Part shown: in pieces, positions 7,918-14,302 of the stretch | Position numbering within the stretch: the first letter of the stretch is position 1 | Layout of the letters: each line of letters starts with the position of its first letter | IMG/VR virus record: IMGVR_UViG_3300035670_001180 | Location: 1-24,958 of that record | Strand: one strand, 5' to 3' | Length of the DNA: 24,958 nucleotides | Origin: a virus | Notes under the pieces: generated by a model | What the model was told of the DNA's origin: nothing | What the model saw: only the letters and a program-made list of their open reading frames with translations | Databases searched by the model: none | Program-made: the position numbers and the translations under genes

Positions 7918-8886
7918 ATGAGCGAAGCGCTCCTGGAAAAAGATTCGGACGTGATCGACGTGACCACGCCCACCGCCGGCTACAGTTCCGGCGAAGTCAT
8001 CCAATTGGCGGACGGCCGCGCCGCCGTGGTGCAGGGCCTGTCGGCCCGCGTCTCGGGCGACAAGGCCGGCCTCAAGACCTCGGGCCAGGTCCGCTTGGCC
8101 AAGACGGCCAGCGTGGTCATCCTGCCCGGCGGCCGGGTCTACTGGGACCGCTCGGCGAACACCGCCACGCCGCTGCAGATCGCGGCCGGTGCCGACTTCT
8201 TCGTCGGCGTGGCGCCCGAGGGCGCGGCTTCGGCGGCCACCACCGTGCTCGTGGATCTGAACGCCAAGCCGAAGTACCTCACGAGCCTGGGCGAAGGCGG
8301 CTTCGACTGCGTGCCCGTGCTCACCGCCGGAACGCTGTTCGTCGGCGATCGCGGCGGCGAGTTCACCGTGGCCTGCTCGGCCACGGCCGAGGCCCAGAAG
8401 GGCGACCTCCTGAGCCGCAAGAGCGTGCCCGTCACGGTCCCCATGATCTTCGAGTGCATCTTCCAGGTGGTCACCACGGCAGACGCCGACGTGGCCGATC
8501 TGTCGGTGGGCCTGGCCAACGCCACACACGCCTCGGATGCGGACTCGATCACCGAGTCGGCCCTCTTTCACGCCGACCTTGGCGCGGACCTGAACCTGGA
8601 CGCCGAGAGCGACGACGGCACGACCGAGGTCGCCGCCACGGACACCACCGTGGACCTGGTGGCCGGCACGGATATCGAGGTCTGGCTGGACGCCCGCGAT
8701 TTGACCAACGTCAAGTACTACGTCAACGGCGTGGAGGTGCTTTCGGCCACGGCGAACCTGGGCAACATCGCCGCCGCCGCCGGCCCGCTGAAGGCCCTCT
8801 TCCACCTGGAGAAGAGCGCCAACGATACGCTGTGCGAGGTGAAGTGCCGCCACCTGGCGATCCGCGCCACCGACCAGGCGAGCTGA
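7918..8886 (+). CDS. Head decoration-type protein (DUF2190-like) with beta-sandwich extension
   Basis: 322 residues. The first 110 or so (EVIQLADGRAAVVQG, GQVRLAKTASVVILPGGRVYWD, FFVGVAPEGA) match the small beta-rich DUF2190-type proteins that follow capsid genes and are thought to decorate or stabilise the capsid. The remaining 190 residues look like a concanavalin/laminin-G type beta-sandwich: alternating strands, Asp-rich loops and VWLDARDLTNVKYYVNGVEV. A longer frame begins at 7816, but its first 34 residues are translated heptad repeat. The ATG at 7918 is preceded by CGGAGA, so it was chosen. A surface-exposed binding domain on the capsid is my inference. Confidence 0.65.
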   Translation: MSEALLEKDSDVIDVTTPTAGYSSGEVIQLADGRAAVVQGLSARVSGDKAGLKTSGQVRLAKTASVVILPGGRVYWDRSANTATPLQIAAGADFFVGVAPEGAASAATTVLVDLNAKPKYLTSLGEGGFDCVPVLTAGTLFVGDRGGEFTVACSATAEAQKGDLLSRKSVPVTVPMIFECIFQVVTTADADVADLSVGLANATHASDADSITESALFHADLGADLNLDAESDDGTTEVAATDTTVDLVAGTDIEVWLDARDLTNVKYYVNGVEVLSATANLGNIAAAAGPLKALFHLEKSANDTLCEVKCRHLAIRATDQAS

Positions 8887-8895
8887 ACGAAGTCC

Positions 8896-8965
8896 AGAGT
8901 CGAGGGTTGAGAGTTGAGAGCAGGATCTGCTCGGGCTCTCGACTCTCGACTCTCAACCCTCCACT
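8896..8965 (+). repeat. Intergenic heptad array 2 (10 units)
   Basis: Seventy bases, ten 7-bp units in one register. The left units are of the type AGAGTCG/AGGGTTG/AGAGTTG, the centre is GAGCAG-GAT-CTGCTC (6-bp stem), and the right units are CTCGACT/CTCAACC/CTCCACT. The arms are largely complementary, for example GAGGGTTGAGAGT with ACTCTCAACCCTC. It ends three bases before the next start codon and leaves that gene without an SD sequence. Confidence 0.85.
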
Positions 8966-8968
8966 CCT

Positions 8969-9343
8969 ATGCCCAGTCTCGCGGACAGCGACTTCGACGC
9001 CTGCGAAGACCTCCTGGCCGAGGTCTTCGGGGTTTCGGTCACGGTCACGCGGGGCGCGGGCACCTGTGTGATTTCCGCCCGGGTGGTGGATCACGACATC
9101 GAGGCCGCGGACGCCGAGGGCGCGGCCTACATCGAGATCGGCGCCCGGACCTATCTGGTCCGCCGCGACGATTACGCCCCCGCCGGCAGTGCCTCCGAGC
9201 CGGCCGAGGGCGACACGATCACCGAGATCGTGGCCGGCGAGACCCGCGTGCAGGCGGTGCTGCCGGCCAGCGGAGAAGGCCGATCCTCGGAGGCCGACAC
9301 CACGGGCGAGTGGCTCGTGGTGTATACGAAGCGCATCAGTTGA
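8969..9343 (+). CDS. Head closure/head-tail attachment protein candidate
   Basis: 124 residues, small, acidic and mostly beta, lying between the decoration protein and other neck/tail genes, where head-closure (lambda gpFII-like) proteins are found. Features: N-terminal acidic helix (SLADSDFDACEDLLAEVFG), then strands, with GARTYLVRRDDY near the middle and a final WLVVYTKRI strand. There is no SD: the start is preceded by a pyrimidine-rich heptad array. The assignment is by position and fold impression only. Confidence 0.45.
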   Translation: MPSLADSDFDACEDLLAEVFGVSVTVTRGAGTCVISARVVDHDIEAADAEGAAYIEIGARTYLVRRDDYAPAGSASEPAEGDTITEIVAGETRVQAVLPASGEGRSSEADTTGEWLVVYTKRIS

Positions 9344-9427
9344 GAGTCGAGGGTTGAGAGTCGAGAGCCAAAAAGGTCCTCAACTCTCCACTCTCCACTC
9401 TCAACTTTCAACCCTTAACGCACAACT
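9343..9427 (+). repeat. Intergenic heptad array 3
   Basis: Four left units (AGAGTCG, AGGGTTG type), a short A-rich switch, then seven right units (CTCAACT, CTCCACT, TTCAACC type), with a one-base register slip in the centre. It runs from inside the preceding stop codon (TGA 9341-9343) to three bases before the ATG at 9431. Confidence 0.82.
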
Positions 9428-9430
9428 CCC

Positions 9431-9745
9431 ATGCTCAGCGAACCCGTAGGCTCCGGCAAGATCACCTCCGGCACGAAGACCGTCACGGCTTCGGCCACGC
9501 CCGAGGCCCTGGTCTCCAGTTCCACGCCATGCCGGGGCGTGCTGCTGGCCGCGCGAACCACGCAGAACACAGGGGCCGCGGCCAACACCAACCCGGTGTT
9601 CGTGGGCGACGCGGCGGCCCAAAAGATGCCCATCCCAGTGGCCGCGGTGCAGCCCACGGTGTACCTGGCGGTGGACGATGCGGCGAAAGTCTACGTCCGC
9701 GCCATCACGAACGGGGACGGCGTGGAGTACATCATTTTCCTGTAG
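9431..9745 (+). CDS. Small beta-rich virion protein, function unknown
   Basis: 104 residues. The layout (TSGTKTVTASATPEALVSS, then CRGVLLAARTTQNTG, then NPVFVGDAAA, then VYLAVDDAAKVYVRA and YIIFL) is a small beta-sandwich pattern seen in many phage structural genes, often near receptor-binding or decoration genes. No enzyme motif is present. There is no SD; the leader is pyrimidine-rich heptad repeat. A capsid or tail accessory protein is the most I can say. Confidence 0.5.
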   Translation: MLSEPVGSGKITSGTKTVTASATPEALVSSSTPCRGVLLAARTTQNTGAAANTNPVFVGDAAAQKMPIPVAAVQPTVYLAVDDAAKVYVRAITNGDGVEYIIFL

Positions 9746-9767
9746 TCCGAAAGGAAACGACGCGACC

Positions 9768-9905
9768 ATGATCACGAATCCCAATCCCCTGTCCATCGGC
9801 ACTGCGTCCGGCCTCTGGCTGGCGAGTGCTGACATTTCCCGCCTGCGTGTGGCGATCACGGCTATATCGTTTAATGGCGAGAGAAACGTGAGGTCTAAGA
9901 CATGA
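9768..9905 (+). CDS. Short hypothetical protein, possibly a truncated remnant
   Basis: 45 residues starting MITNPNPLSIGT. AAGGAAA lies about 13 bases upstream. It overlaps the next start (ATGA at 9902). The first half uses GC-rich codons like its left neighbour and the second half is AT-richer like its right neighbour. It may therefore be the front of a structural gene cut off when the following low-GC block was inserted. Whether it is translated is uncertain. Confidence 0.4.
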   Translation: MITNPNPLSIGTASGLWLASADISRLRVAITAISFNGERNVRSKT

Positions 9906-10888
9906 TTACCAGCATTCGTAACGGCAATTGGGGAGACACGGTTCCCGCTACTTCACCCTGGCCTAGCGGCACCGTGCCGACAGCCAGTGATGACGTGACC
10001 GTTGCTCACGAGATCAATCTTCCCAACGGGACGGCAGCGCACGTCAAGAGCCTGACCTTCTACGGTGCTGAGGCGGAGTCGCCGCACATCATCCCTGGCG
10101 CGGGAACGAGTTCAATGGAGGTGGACAATGACCTCGTTGCCGCGAGCACCCCCAACCGCAATCCCGATCTCTTTGACGTGGCTGACGGAGGCACATTCAC
10201 CTTGACCGTGAGTGGTCGAATCCTGAACAACAGCCAAGGGCCAGTCGTCTACAACGTGGGCAGCGCCACGATTGTAGTCAACTGCCCTTACGCGGATTGT
10301 AGCGACGAAGGTAGCATCTACGAGAATGGAAATGCAGCCACCATCGACGTGACCATAAACGTGGACGAAGTTCACATGCGGTCGAATCCGGCGCTCGGGC
10401 TCGGCAACCTCGACTGCACTGGTACGGTGGTGTTCAACGGTGATTACTACCTAGAATCCACTGCGATGAGCGATGATCCACCGGCCACCACGAACGGCAT
10501 GGAGGCGGGAGTTTTCATGGCGGCGGCAGCGAGTTTTCCCACTCGCCGTCCTGTTCTCACCATCAATGGCGACATCCACATCGGCGCGTATGGCACGGGG
10601 TTATACACGACGGCGCTGTTTTTGGCCGGCGCACACGGCACCATCACACACAACGGCGATCTTGTGCTTGACGCGCCGTGTCCGCAATTCGTGTTCAACG
10701 TGGCTTACGGAGATTTGACCGGCATCCTGACGTTGAACGGTAATCTGCAGATCGGCTCTGATTATGTGGCGAAGACTGCCGTGGCTGCCGCCGCAAACGT
10801 GCGAAGCGGAATAGGCCGCTGGACGGGAGCGACCGTCCCGGACGTGGGCACGCTGGTTGCGGGTGGCGTGGTGCTGGCGGGAGTTTAG
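9902..10888 (+). CDS. Beta-rich repetitive surface protein (G8/beta-helix-like), possible fiber or spike
   Basis: 328 residues. It opens with NGNWGDTVPATSPWPSG and DDVTVAHEI, the pattern of G8-like and related extracellular beta proteins (an NGNW/DDVTV motif). It continues with regularly spaced strands such as LTFYG, FTLTVSGRI, ATIVVN, VVFNGDYY, LTINGDIHIG and LTLNGNLQIG, which suggests a right-handed beta-helix. No catalytic residues were recognised. Codon GC is lower than in the head genes. Host-surface binding or capsid fiber is a guess. The start is chosen by an ATGA overlap with the preceding short gene, with GAGG about nine bases upstream. Confidence 0.5.
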   Translation: MITSIRNGNWGDTVPATSPWPSGTVPTASDDVTVAHEINLPNGTAAHVKSLTFYGAEAESPHIIPGAGTSSMEVDNDLVAASTPNRNPDLFDVADGGTFTLTVSGRILNNSQGPVVYNVGSATIVVNCPYADCSDEGSIYENGNAATIDVTINVDEVHMRSNPALGLGNLDCTGTVVFNGDYYLESTAMSDDPPATTNGMEAGVFMAAAASFPTRRPVLTINGDIHIGAYGTGLYTTALFLAGAHGTITHNGDLVLDAPCPQFVFNVAYGDLTGILTLNGNLQIGSDYVAKTAVAAAANVRSGIGRWTGATVPDVGTLVAGGVVLAGV

Positions 10889-10900
10889 AGGGAGACAGAT

Positions 10901-11653
10901 ATGGCACTAACGCTTTCGCAGGAAGACATCGCAGCCATCCAGGCGGAAGGGCACCCGCTGGGCATCAAGCTGGTGTGCGATGATTTCGTCGTTTCGCCCA
11001 TGTATTGGGTGCCGCGCGGAATTTATGGCGGCAAAGTGTGCTTCGGGAGTTCTTACGCTGACGGTCCGCTCGGCGCGCTCGAGCAGGGACTGCGTTGGGA
11101 TACCGAAAACGAAGAGTGGGTTCTGTCCGAAGGAGTCAATACCTGGAATAGCGGCAGGATCGTCAACGAGTACGAACATCTGGCTGGACCTGGCTCAGCT
11201 ACGGCCGAAGTGTTTCACGTCGGCTTGGACGAGATCGCCGACGCGGTTGCCGCCGAACTGGCCGCCTCGCTGACCGTGACCACCCCCGTGGCCGCCACCA
11301 CCGAGGGCGGGACCGTGGGCGACCCGCTACGGATCACCACCTGGCAGCACACGCGCCTGCAGGTGCTGCTGACGATCGAGGACGCCCAGGGCGTGGACGT
11401 GGACCTTTCCGGCCACGACCTCTCCATGCTGATCTACGACAAGGCCGCTCCGGACACCGTGATCGCCGAGTGGACGACGGGCGCGGAACTCACCGCAGGT
11501 CTGGGCACGCTGGCGATTGATGCTCCGGCCACGGACACGGCCGACGCCGGCGACTTCCTGTTCGTGATCCGCGACAACGGCAGCGACGACACCATCTGGG
11601 CCCACGGAAGCCTCAAAATCAAACCCGCTCCGGACACCCCGGCGGCCCCATAA
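10901..11653 (+). CDS. Structural protein with BppU-like C-terminal beta domain
   Basis: 250 residues with two unlike halves. Residues 1-105 (HPLGIKLVCDDFVVSPMYWVPRG, WNSGRIVNEYEHLAGPG) are coded in moderate-GC sequence like the gene before. Residues about 110-250 return to very high GC and form a beta domain (TRLQVLLTIEDAQGVDVDLSGHDL ... GDFLFVIRDNG ... WAHGSLKI) resembling the N-terminal baseplate domain of BppU-type proteins. GAGGGAGA precedes the ATG by about six bases. The composition break near 11220 suggests a recombination join inside the gene. Role: neck, baseplate or fiber attachment, not resolved. Confidence 0.5.
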   Translation: MALTLSQEDIAAIQAEGHPLGIKLVCDDFVVSPMYWVPRGIYGGKVCFGSSYADGPLGALEQGLRWDTENEEWVLSEGVNTWNSGRIVNEYEHLAGPGSATAEVFHVGLDEIADAVAAELAASLTVTTPVAATTEGGTVGDPLRITTWQHTRLQVLLTIEDAQGVDVDLSGHDLSMLIYDKAAPDTVIAEWTTGAELTAGLGTLAIDAPATDTADAGDFLFVIRDNGSDDTIWAHGSLKIKPAPDTPAAP

Positions 11654-11660
11654 CTGGGAA

Positions 11661-11690
11661 CACTAATCCACACTAATCGCCACTAAGACA
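11661..11690 (+). repeat. Decamer repeat CACTAATNNN, three units
   Basis: CACTAATCCA, CACTAATCGC and CACTAAGACA follow each other in the 53-base spacer before the GTG at 11707. The period is 10, not 7, but the placement at a gene junction is the same as for the heptad arrays. Confidence 0.7.
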
Positions 11691-11706
11691 GACGGCAGAC
11701 AGACCC

Positions 11707-12141
11707 GTGTACGACGTTTCCCTCCCCATCGCCGACGCCATCGTAGACGCCTTGAGCGCCCACGATTTCGGCGTTTCCCTCTCCGTATCGCGGGAGTGGA
11801 ACCCGGAGCGGAAGATGGCGGATGGGGACCTCGACGATGCGGTGGTGTACCTCACCCCGCGCGATGCCTCGGAGAACCGCATGGGCGGCGAGGTGGCAAA
11901 CCCCGAGCGGCGGCGGGAGATCGGCATTGATCTGACCTTCCTGCAGCGAGTGGACACCAGCGACGCGGAGGCGGTGGACGCCCTGGCGGAACTCTCCGCC
12001 GAGATACACGATTACGCCACCGCGGCCGCCCGCTACGGGGCCACCTGGCGAAGCACCAGCATGACTCAGGACGAGCAGCGGCTGCGACACCACGGCGTGT
12101 TCCAGCGCCGCTACGCCATCCAGTGGAACCATTTCGATTAG
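11707..12141 (+). CDS. Tail terminator/neck protein candidate
   Basis: 144 residues starting at GTG. The layout is that of small phage neck proteins: N-terminal amphipathic helix (LPIADAIVDALSAHDFG), then strands (SLSVSREWNP, DDAVVYLTPRD), an Arg-rich loop, and REIGIDLTFLQRV followed by a long helix (EAVDALAELSAEIHDYA). This is the arrangement of tail-terminator and minor tail U-like proteins. It lies next to an HK97 gp10-like gene, which is also usual. No ATG is available in frame near the start. Direct sequence similarity was not tested. Confidence 0.5.
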   Translation: MYDVSLPIADAIVDALSAHDFGVSLSVSREWNPERKMADGDLDDAVVYLTPRDASENRMGGEVANPERRREIGIDLTFLQRVDTSDAEAVDALAELSAEIHDYATAAARYGATWRSTSMTQDEQRLRHHGVFQRRYAIQWNHFD

Positions 12142-12142
12142 C

Positions 12143-12158
12143 GGATTGACGGATTGAC
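12143..12158 (+). repeat. Tandem octamer GGATTGAC x2
   Basis: Two perfect copies in the 27-base spacer after the stop at 12141 and before the ATG at 12169. It is a third repeat type at a gene junction. Confidence 0.65.
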
Positions 12159-12168
12159 CGAGGGCCCG

Positions 12169-12762
12169 ATGGGCGACCAGTTTTCATTTTCACTGACCGG
12201 CGAGAAAGAGATCCAGGAGGCGCTTCGCGCCTTGCCGGAGAAGATGCAGCTCTACGCCATCGAGCCGGGCGTGCGCAAGGCGAGTCAGGTCATCGCCAAG
12301 GCTATGCAGGCTGGTGCGCCTTGGCGGACCGGGCTCCTCAAAAAGTCCATCGGCGCAATACGCCCGAAGATCTACTACGCCCGCCACACGGTATACTGCG
12401 CGGTGGGTCCGCGGCGTGGATTCGGCAGGATTTTGGTGCGTGGCCCATCAGGCGTAAAGGCCGTCACAGAGAAGAAGGCGGCGAAGTATGCCGCCAGCGG
12501 GAACTGGCGTGCCCGCATCAATCCGGCCCGCTACGCGCACATCATTGAAGCCGGCCGCAGAGCCGTGGTGCCTGTGAAACGCAAGGCGCTGACCATTGTC
12601 GGAGATTCCGGCGTCACGGCATTACGGAAGACATCGCGCGCAGTCGCCGCATTTCCCTTCATGGCCCGGGCGCTGGCCTCGTCCCGCGCCGCGGCCTTCG
12701 AGGCCCTCCGCGCCGGCATCCAGGACGGCCTGGCCAAACAACTCACCAAACTCACGAAGTAG
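12169..12762 (+). CDS. HK97 gp10-like tail completion protein
   Basis: 197 residues. GEKEIQEALRALPEKMQ, then a long helix with ASQVIAKAMQAGAPWRTGLLKKSIG, then PARYAHIIEAGRR and, near the end, AFPFMARALASSRAAAFEAL form the typical order of the HK97 gp10 family. These proteins join or complete the tail end at the neck. The ATG at 12169 is preferred; an in-frame TTG at 12154 lies in the octamer repeat. The family match is fairly clear. The middle insertion with RGFGRILVRGPSG is somewhat longer than usual. Confidence 0.72.
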   Translation: MGDQFSFSLTGEKEIQEALRALPEKMQLYAIEPGVRKASQVIAKAMQAGAPWRTGLLKKSIGAIRPKIYYARHTVYCAVGPRRGFGRILVRGPSGVKAVTEKKAAKYAASGNWRARINPARYAHIIEAGRRAVVPVKRKALTIVGDSGVTALRKTSRAVAAFPFMARALASSRAAAFEALRAGIQDGLAKQLTKLTK

Positions 12763-12775
12763 CAGGAGCACGATC

Positions 12776-13141
12776 ATGGGAAAAGGATGGGACGGGACCT
12801 CAGCCAGCTTCACGCCGGACGGCGGCGCGGCGGTAACCATCGAACCGCTGCGAGGCACCGACGCCAACTCCTCGGCCCGCGAGGCCGACGTGGGCGGCTC
12901 CGGAGATGACTACGTCAAGAGCCGCGTGGGCCGCTCGGACAAAAGCATCACGCTGGAGTTCGCCGGCTCGAAGATCGGGACGCTGGACGTGGGCGACGTG
13001 GGGGCCCTGGAAGTGGACCTTAACGACGGCGAGGACCGCGATTACGCCAACTGCGCCATCGCCGAGATCAGCGTGGAGGGCTCGCTGGACGGGCCCACGA
13101 CCGGCTCCATGACCTTCGTCAAGACGGTCGCTCCTCCCTAA
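12776..13141 (+). CDS. Tail tube-type protein A
   Basis: 121 residues. GKGWDGTSASFTPDGG begins the chain; SRVGRSDKSITLEFAGSKIGTLDVGDVGALEVDL follows, and GSLDGPTTGSMTFVK closes it. It is clearly related to the next gene, with shared positions KG-(W/F)-(D/N)-GT, EADVGG/KADVGG and LDG-x-x-T-x-(S/T)-(M/I)-TF. Small beta-barrel proteins just before the tail chaperone genes are normally the major tail (tube) proteins. AGGAG at 12764-12768 gives a good SD seven bases before the ATG, so upstream in-frame starts were not used. Confidence 0.6.
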   Translation: MGKGWDGTSASFTPDGGAAVTIEPLRGTDANSSAREADVGGSGDDYVKSRVGRSDKSITLEFAGSKIGTLDVGDVGALEVDLNDGEDRDYANCAIAEISVEGSLDGPTTGSMTFVKTVAPP

Positions 13142-13151
13142 AGGCTGGGCA

Positions 13152-13200
13152 AGAGTACAGAGTCGAGAGTACAGAGTTGAGGGTTGAGAGTTGAGAGAGG
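13152..13200 (+). repeat. Intergenic heptad array 4 (7 units)
   Basis: Seven units in perfect register of the types AGAGTAC, AGAGTCG, AGAGTTG, AGGGTTG and AGAGAGG. Only the purine-rich strand orientation is present. The final unit supplies AGAGAGG as the SD for the ATG at 13210. Confidence 0.85.
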
Positions 13201-13209
13201 AAAACAATC

Positions 13210-13551
13210 ATGGCAGACAAGGGTTTTAACGGCACCACGGTCACCTTCGCCGGCAGCGGGCTCACACCCCTGGTGAGCGTCCGCTATCAGGCCAGCGCGG
13301 CTAAGGCCGACGTGGGCGGCGCGGCCGACACGGACATCCTTTACGAGCTGGCCCGCGTGAAACGCACCACCACGGTCACCATCAAGGGCGCCACCACGAT
13401 CGCCGACGGCGCCACTGGGGCCCTGGTCGTGGCCCATAACGACGGCGGCTCGAAAGGCTCCATCGCCGCGGCCATCGTCACGGGCACGCCGGTCTCCGGC
13501 AAGCTGGACGGGGAGATCACGTCTACGATAACGTTTACCGACGCCGGCTAA
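13210..13551 (+). CDS. Tail tube-type protein B (paralogue of the preceding gene)
   Basis: 113 residues: KGFNGTTVTFAGSG at the start, KADVGGAADTDILYELARVKRTTTVTIKG in the middle and KLDGEITSTITFTDAG at the end. Alignment by eye with the preceding protein spans the whole length, so the two genes came from one duplication. One may be the tube subunit and the other a capping, initiator or alternative subunit. A purine-rich heptad array provides the SD (AGAGAGG). No Ig-like decorating domain is present. Confidence 0.6.
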   Translation: MADKGFNGTTVTFAGSGLTPLVSVRYQASAAKADVGGAADTDILYELARVKRTTTVTIKGATTIADGATGALVVAHNDGGSKGSIAAAIVTGTPVSGKLDGEITSTITFTDAG

Positions 13552-13592
13552 GAGTCCACAGTTGAGAGTCCAGAGTTGAGGGTTCAGAGATG
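13551..13592 (+). repeat. Intergenic heptad array 5 (6 units, stop codon to start codon)
   Basis: Six units (AGAGTCC, ACAGTTG, AGAGTTG, AGGGTTC and AGAGATG types). The first unit begins at the last base of the TAA stop and the last ends with the ATG start, so the array is the whole spacer. Confidence 0.85.
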
Positions 13593-13964
13593 AGCACACT
13601 GAGTGAAGCGATACGCGGCAGCACGCCGCCGGCAAACGTGGCCGTGCCAACGCCGGAATGGCCCGAGGCCGATGGCAAGCTGTTCGCCGAGCGGGCCACC
13701 ATGAAGCGGCTGGGCACGATGTACGAGGCCATCCGCGACGACAAGCAGTTGGCCGACGTGCCCTTCAGCGTGGCGGCGGTGATCAGCCTGGCGGTGGACG
13801 CCGAGGGCCATCGCGTGTTCTCCGCGGCCGACGCCGCCTGGCTGGCCGGCGAGTCGTGCGCAGCCCCCGTGCGGCGGCTGTGGGGCGTAATCGACGAAGT
13901 CAACGCGATCTCCGACCAGAGCCGGGAGATCCTCCGAAAAAACTCCGAGACGACGCCCGCCTGA
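13590..13964 (+). CDS. Tail assembly chaperone, short form (gpG-like)
   Basis: 124 residues, acidic and helical, with no SD other than AGAG. Position between tail tube and tape measure, size, and the frameshift signal near its end identify it as the short tail assembly chaperone that wraps the tape measure during tail assembly. The zero frame ends TTPA and stops at TGA 13962-13964, which lies in the loop of the downstream hairpin. Most ribosomes would make this form. Confidence 0.75.
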   Translation: MSTLSEAIRGSTPPANVAVPTPEWPEADGKLFAERATMKRLGTMYEAIRDDKQLADVPFSVAAVISLAVDAEGHRVFSAADAAWLAGESCAAPVRRLWGVIDEVNAISDQSREILRKNSETTPA

Positions 13965-14260
13965 GGCGTCACCTGGCCATCGCCCGGGAGTTCGGCTTCC
14001 CGCGGCTGGCACAACTGTACGAGGCCGTGCCGGACCCGCGGGAGTTCGCACTGCTGGAAGAGGACTGGAAACGAAACCCGGGAGGCCCGGAACGCGACAA
14101 CCTGCACGCCGCCCAGATCATCCAGGCGATTTTGGCGGCCAGCGCCAAGAAGTTCAACATCCCGCGGCTGGATCGGCTGGTGTTGAAGCGGCGGGAGAAG
14201 GCGGACGAGGAGGAAGAGGTCCGTGAGGCGGCGGCGAAACTCGACGCGATCAAGTGGTAG
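13590..14260 (+). CDS. Tail assembly chaperone, -1 frameshift product (gpGT-like)
   Basis: Reading moves to the -1 frame at A AAA AAC (13937-13943). The fused product is join(13590..13943, 13943..14260), 223 residues. The extension (LRDDARLRRHLAIAREFG ... KKFNIPRLDRLVLKRREK) is basic and helical, as expected for a T domain that contacts tail tube and tape measure. No good start codon with SD precedes the second frame, which supports expression only by frameshift. The G-to-GT arrangement is a conserved feature of long-tailed phages. Confidence 0.78.
13937..13970 (+). promoter_or_regulatory. Programmed -1 ribosomal frameshift signal
   Basis: Slippery heptamer A AAA AAC (13937-13943) in the right phase, an eight-base spacer, then a perfect stem GACGCC (13952-13957)/GGCGTC (13965-13970) with a seven-base loop that contains the zero-frame stop. 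Confidence 0.85.
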
Positions 14261-14302
14261 AAGGTGGATCGTGGGAAGTAGAAAGTAGGAAGTAGCACGT
14301 GG
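14254..14302 (+). repeat. Intergenic heptad array 6 (7 units, stop codon to start codon)
   Basis: Units of the type GTGGTAG, AAGGTGG, GAAGTAG, AAAGTAG and CACGTGG. The first unit ends in the TAG stop of the chaperone fusion and the last contains the GTG start of the tape measure. Confidence 0.8.

Noticed and set aside
6127-8853. Long antisense open frame of 908 codons
   Set aside because: It mirrors the capsid and decoration genes, has Gly/Arg/His-rich low-complexity translation, and has no SD or family likeness. It is a by-product of high-GC codons.
7808-9427. CRISPR array
   Set aside because: Units are 7 bp, degenerate and without spacers; no cas genes are present.
12154-12168. TTG start for the HK97 gp10-like gene
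   Set aside because: It lies in the octamer repeat; the ATG at 12169 is in frame and gives the normal N-terminus.
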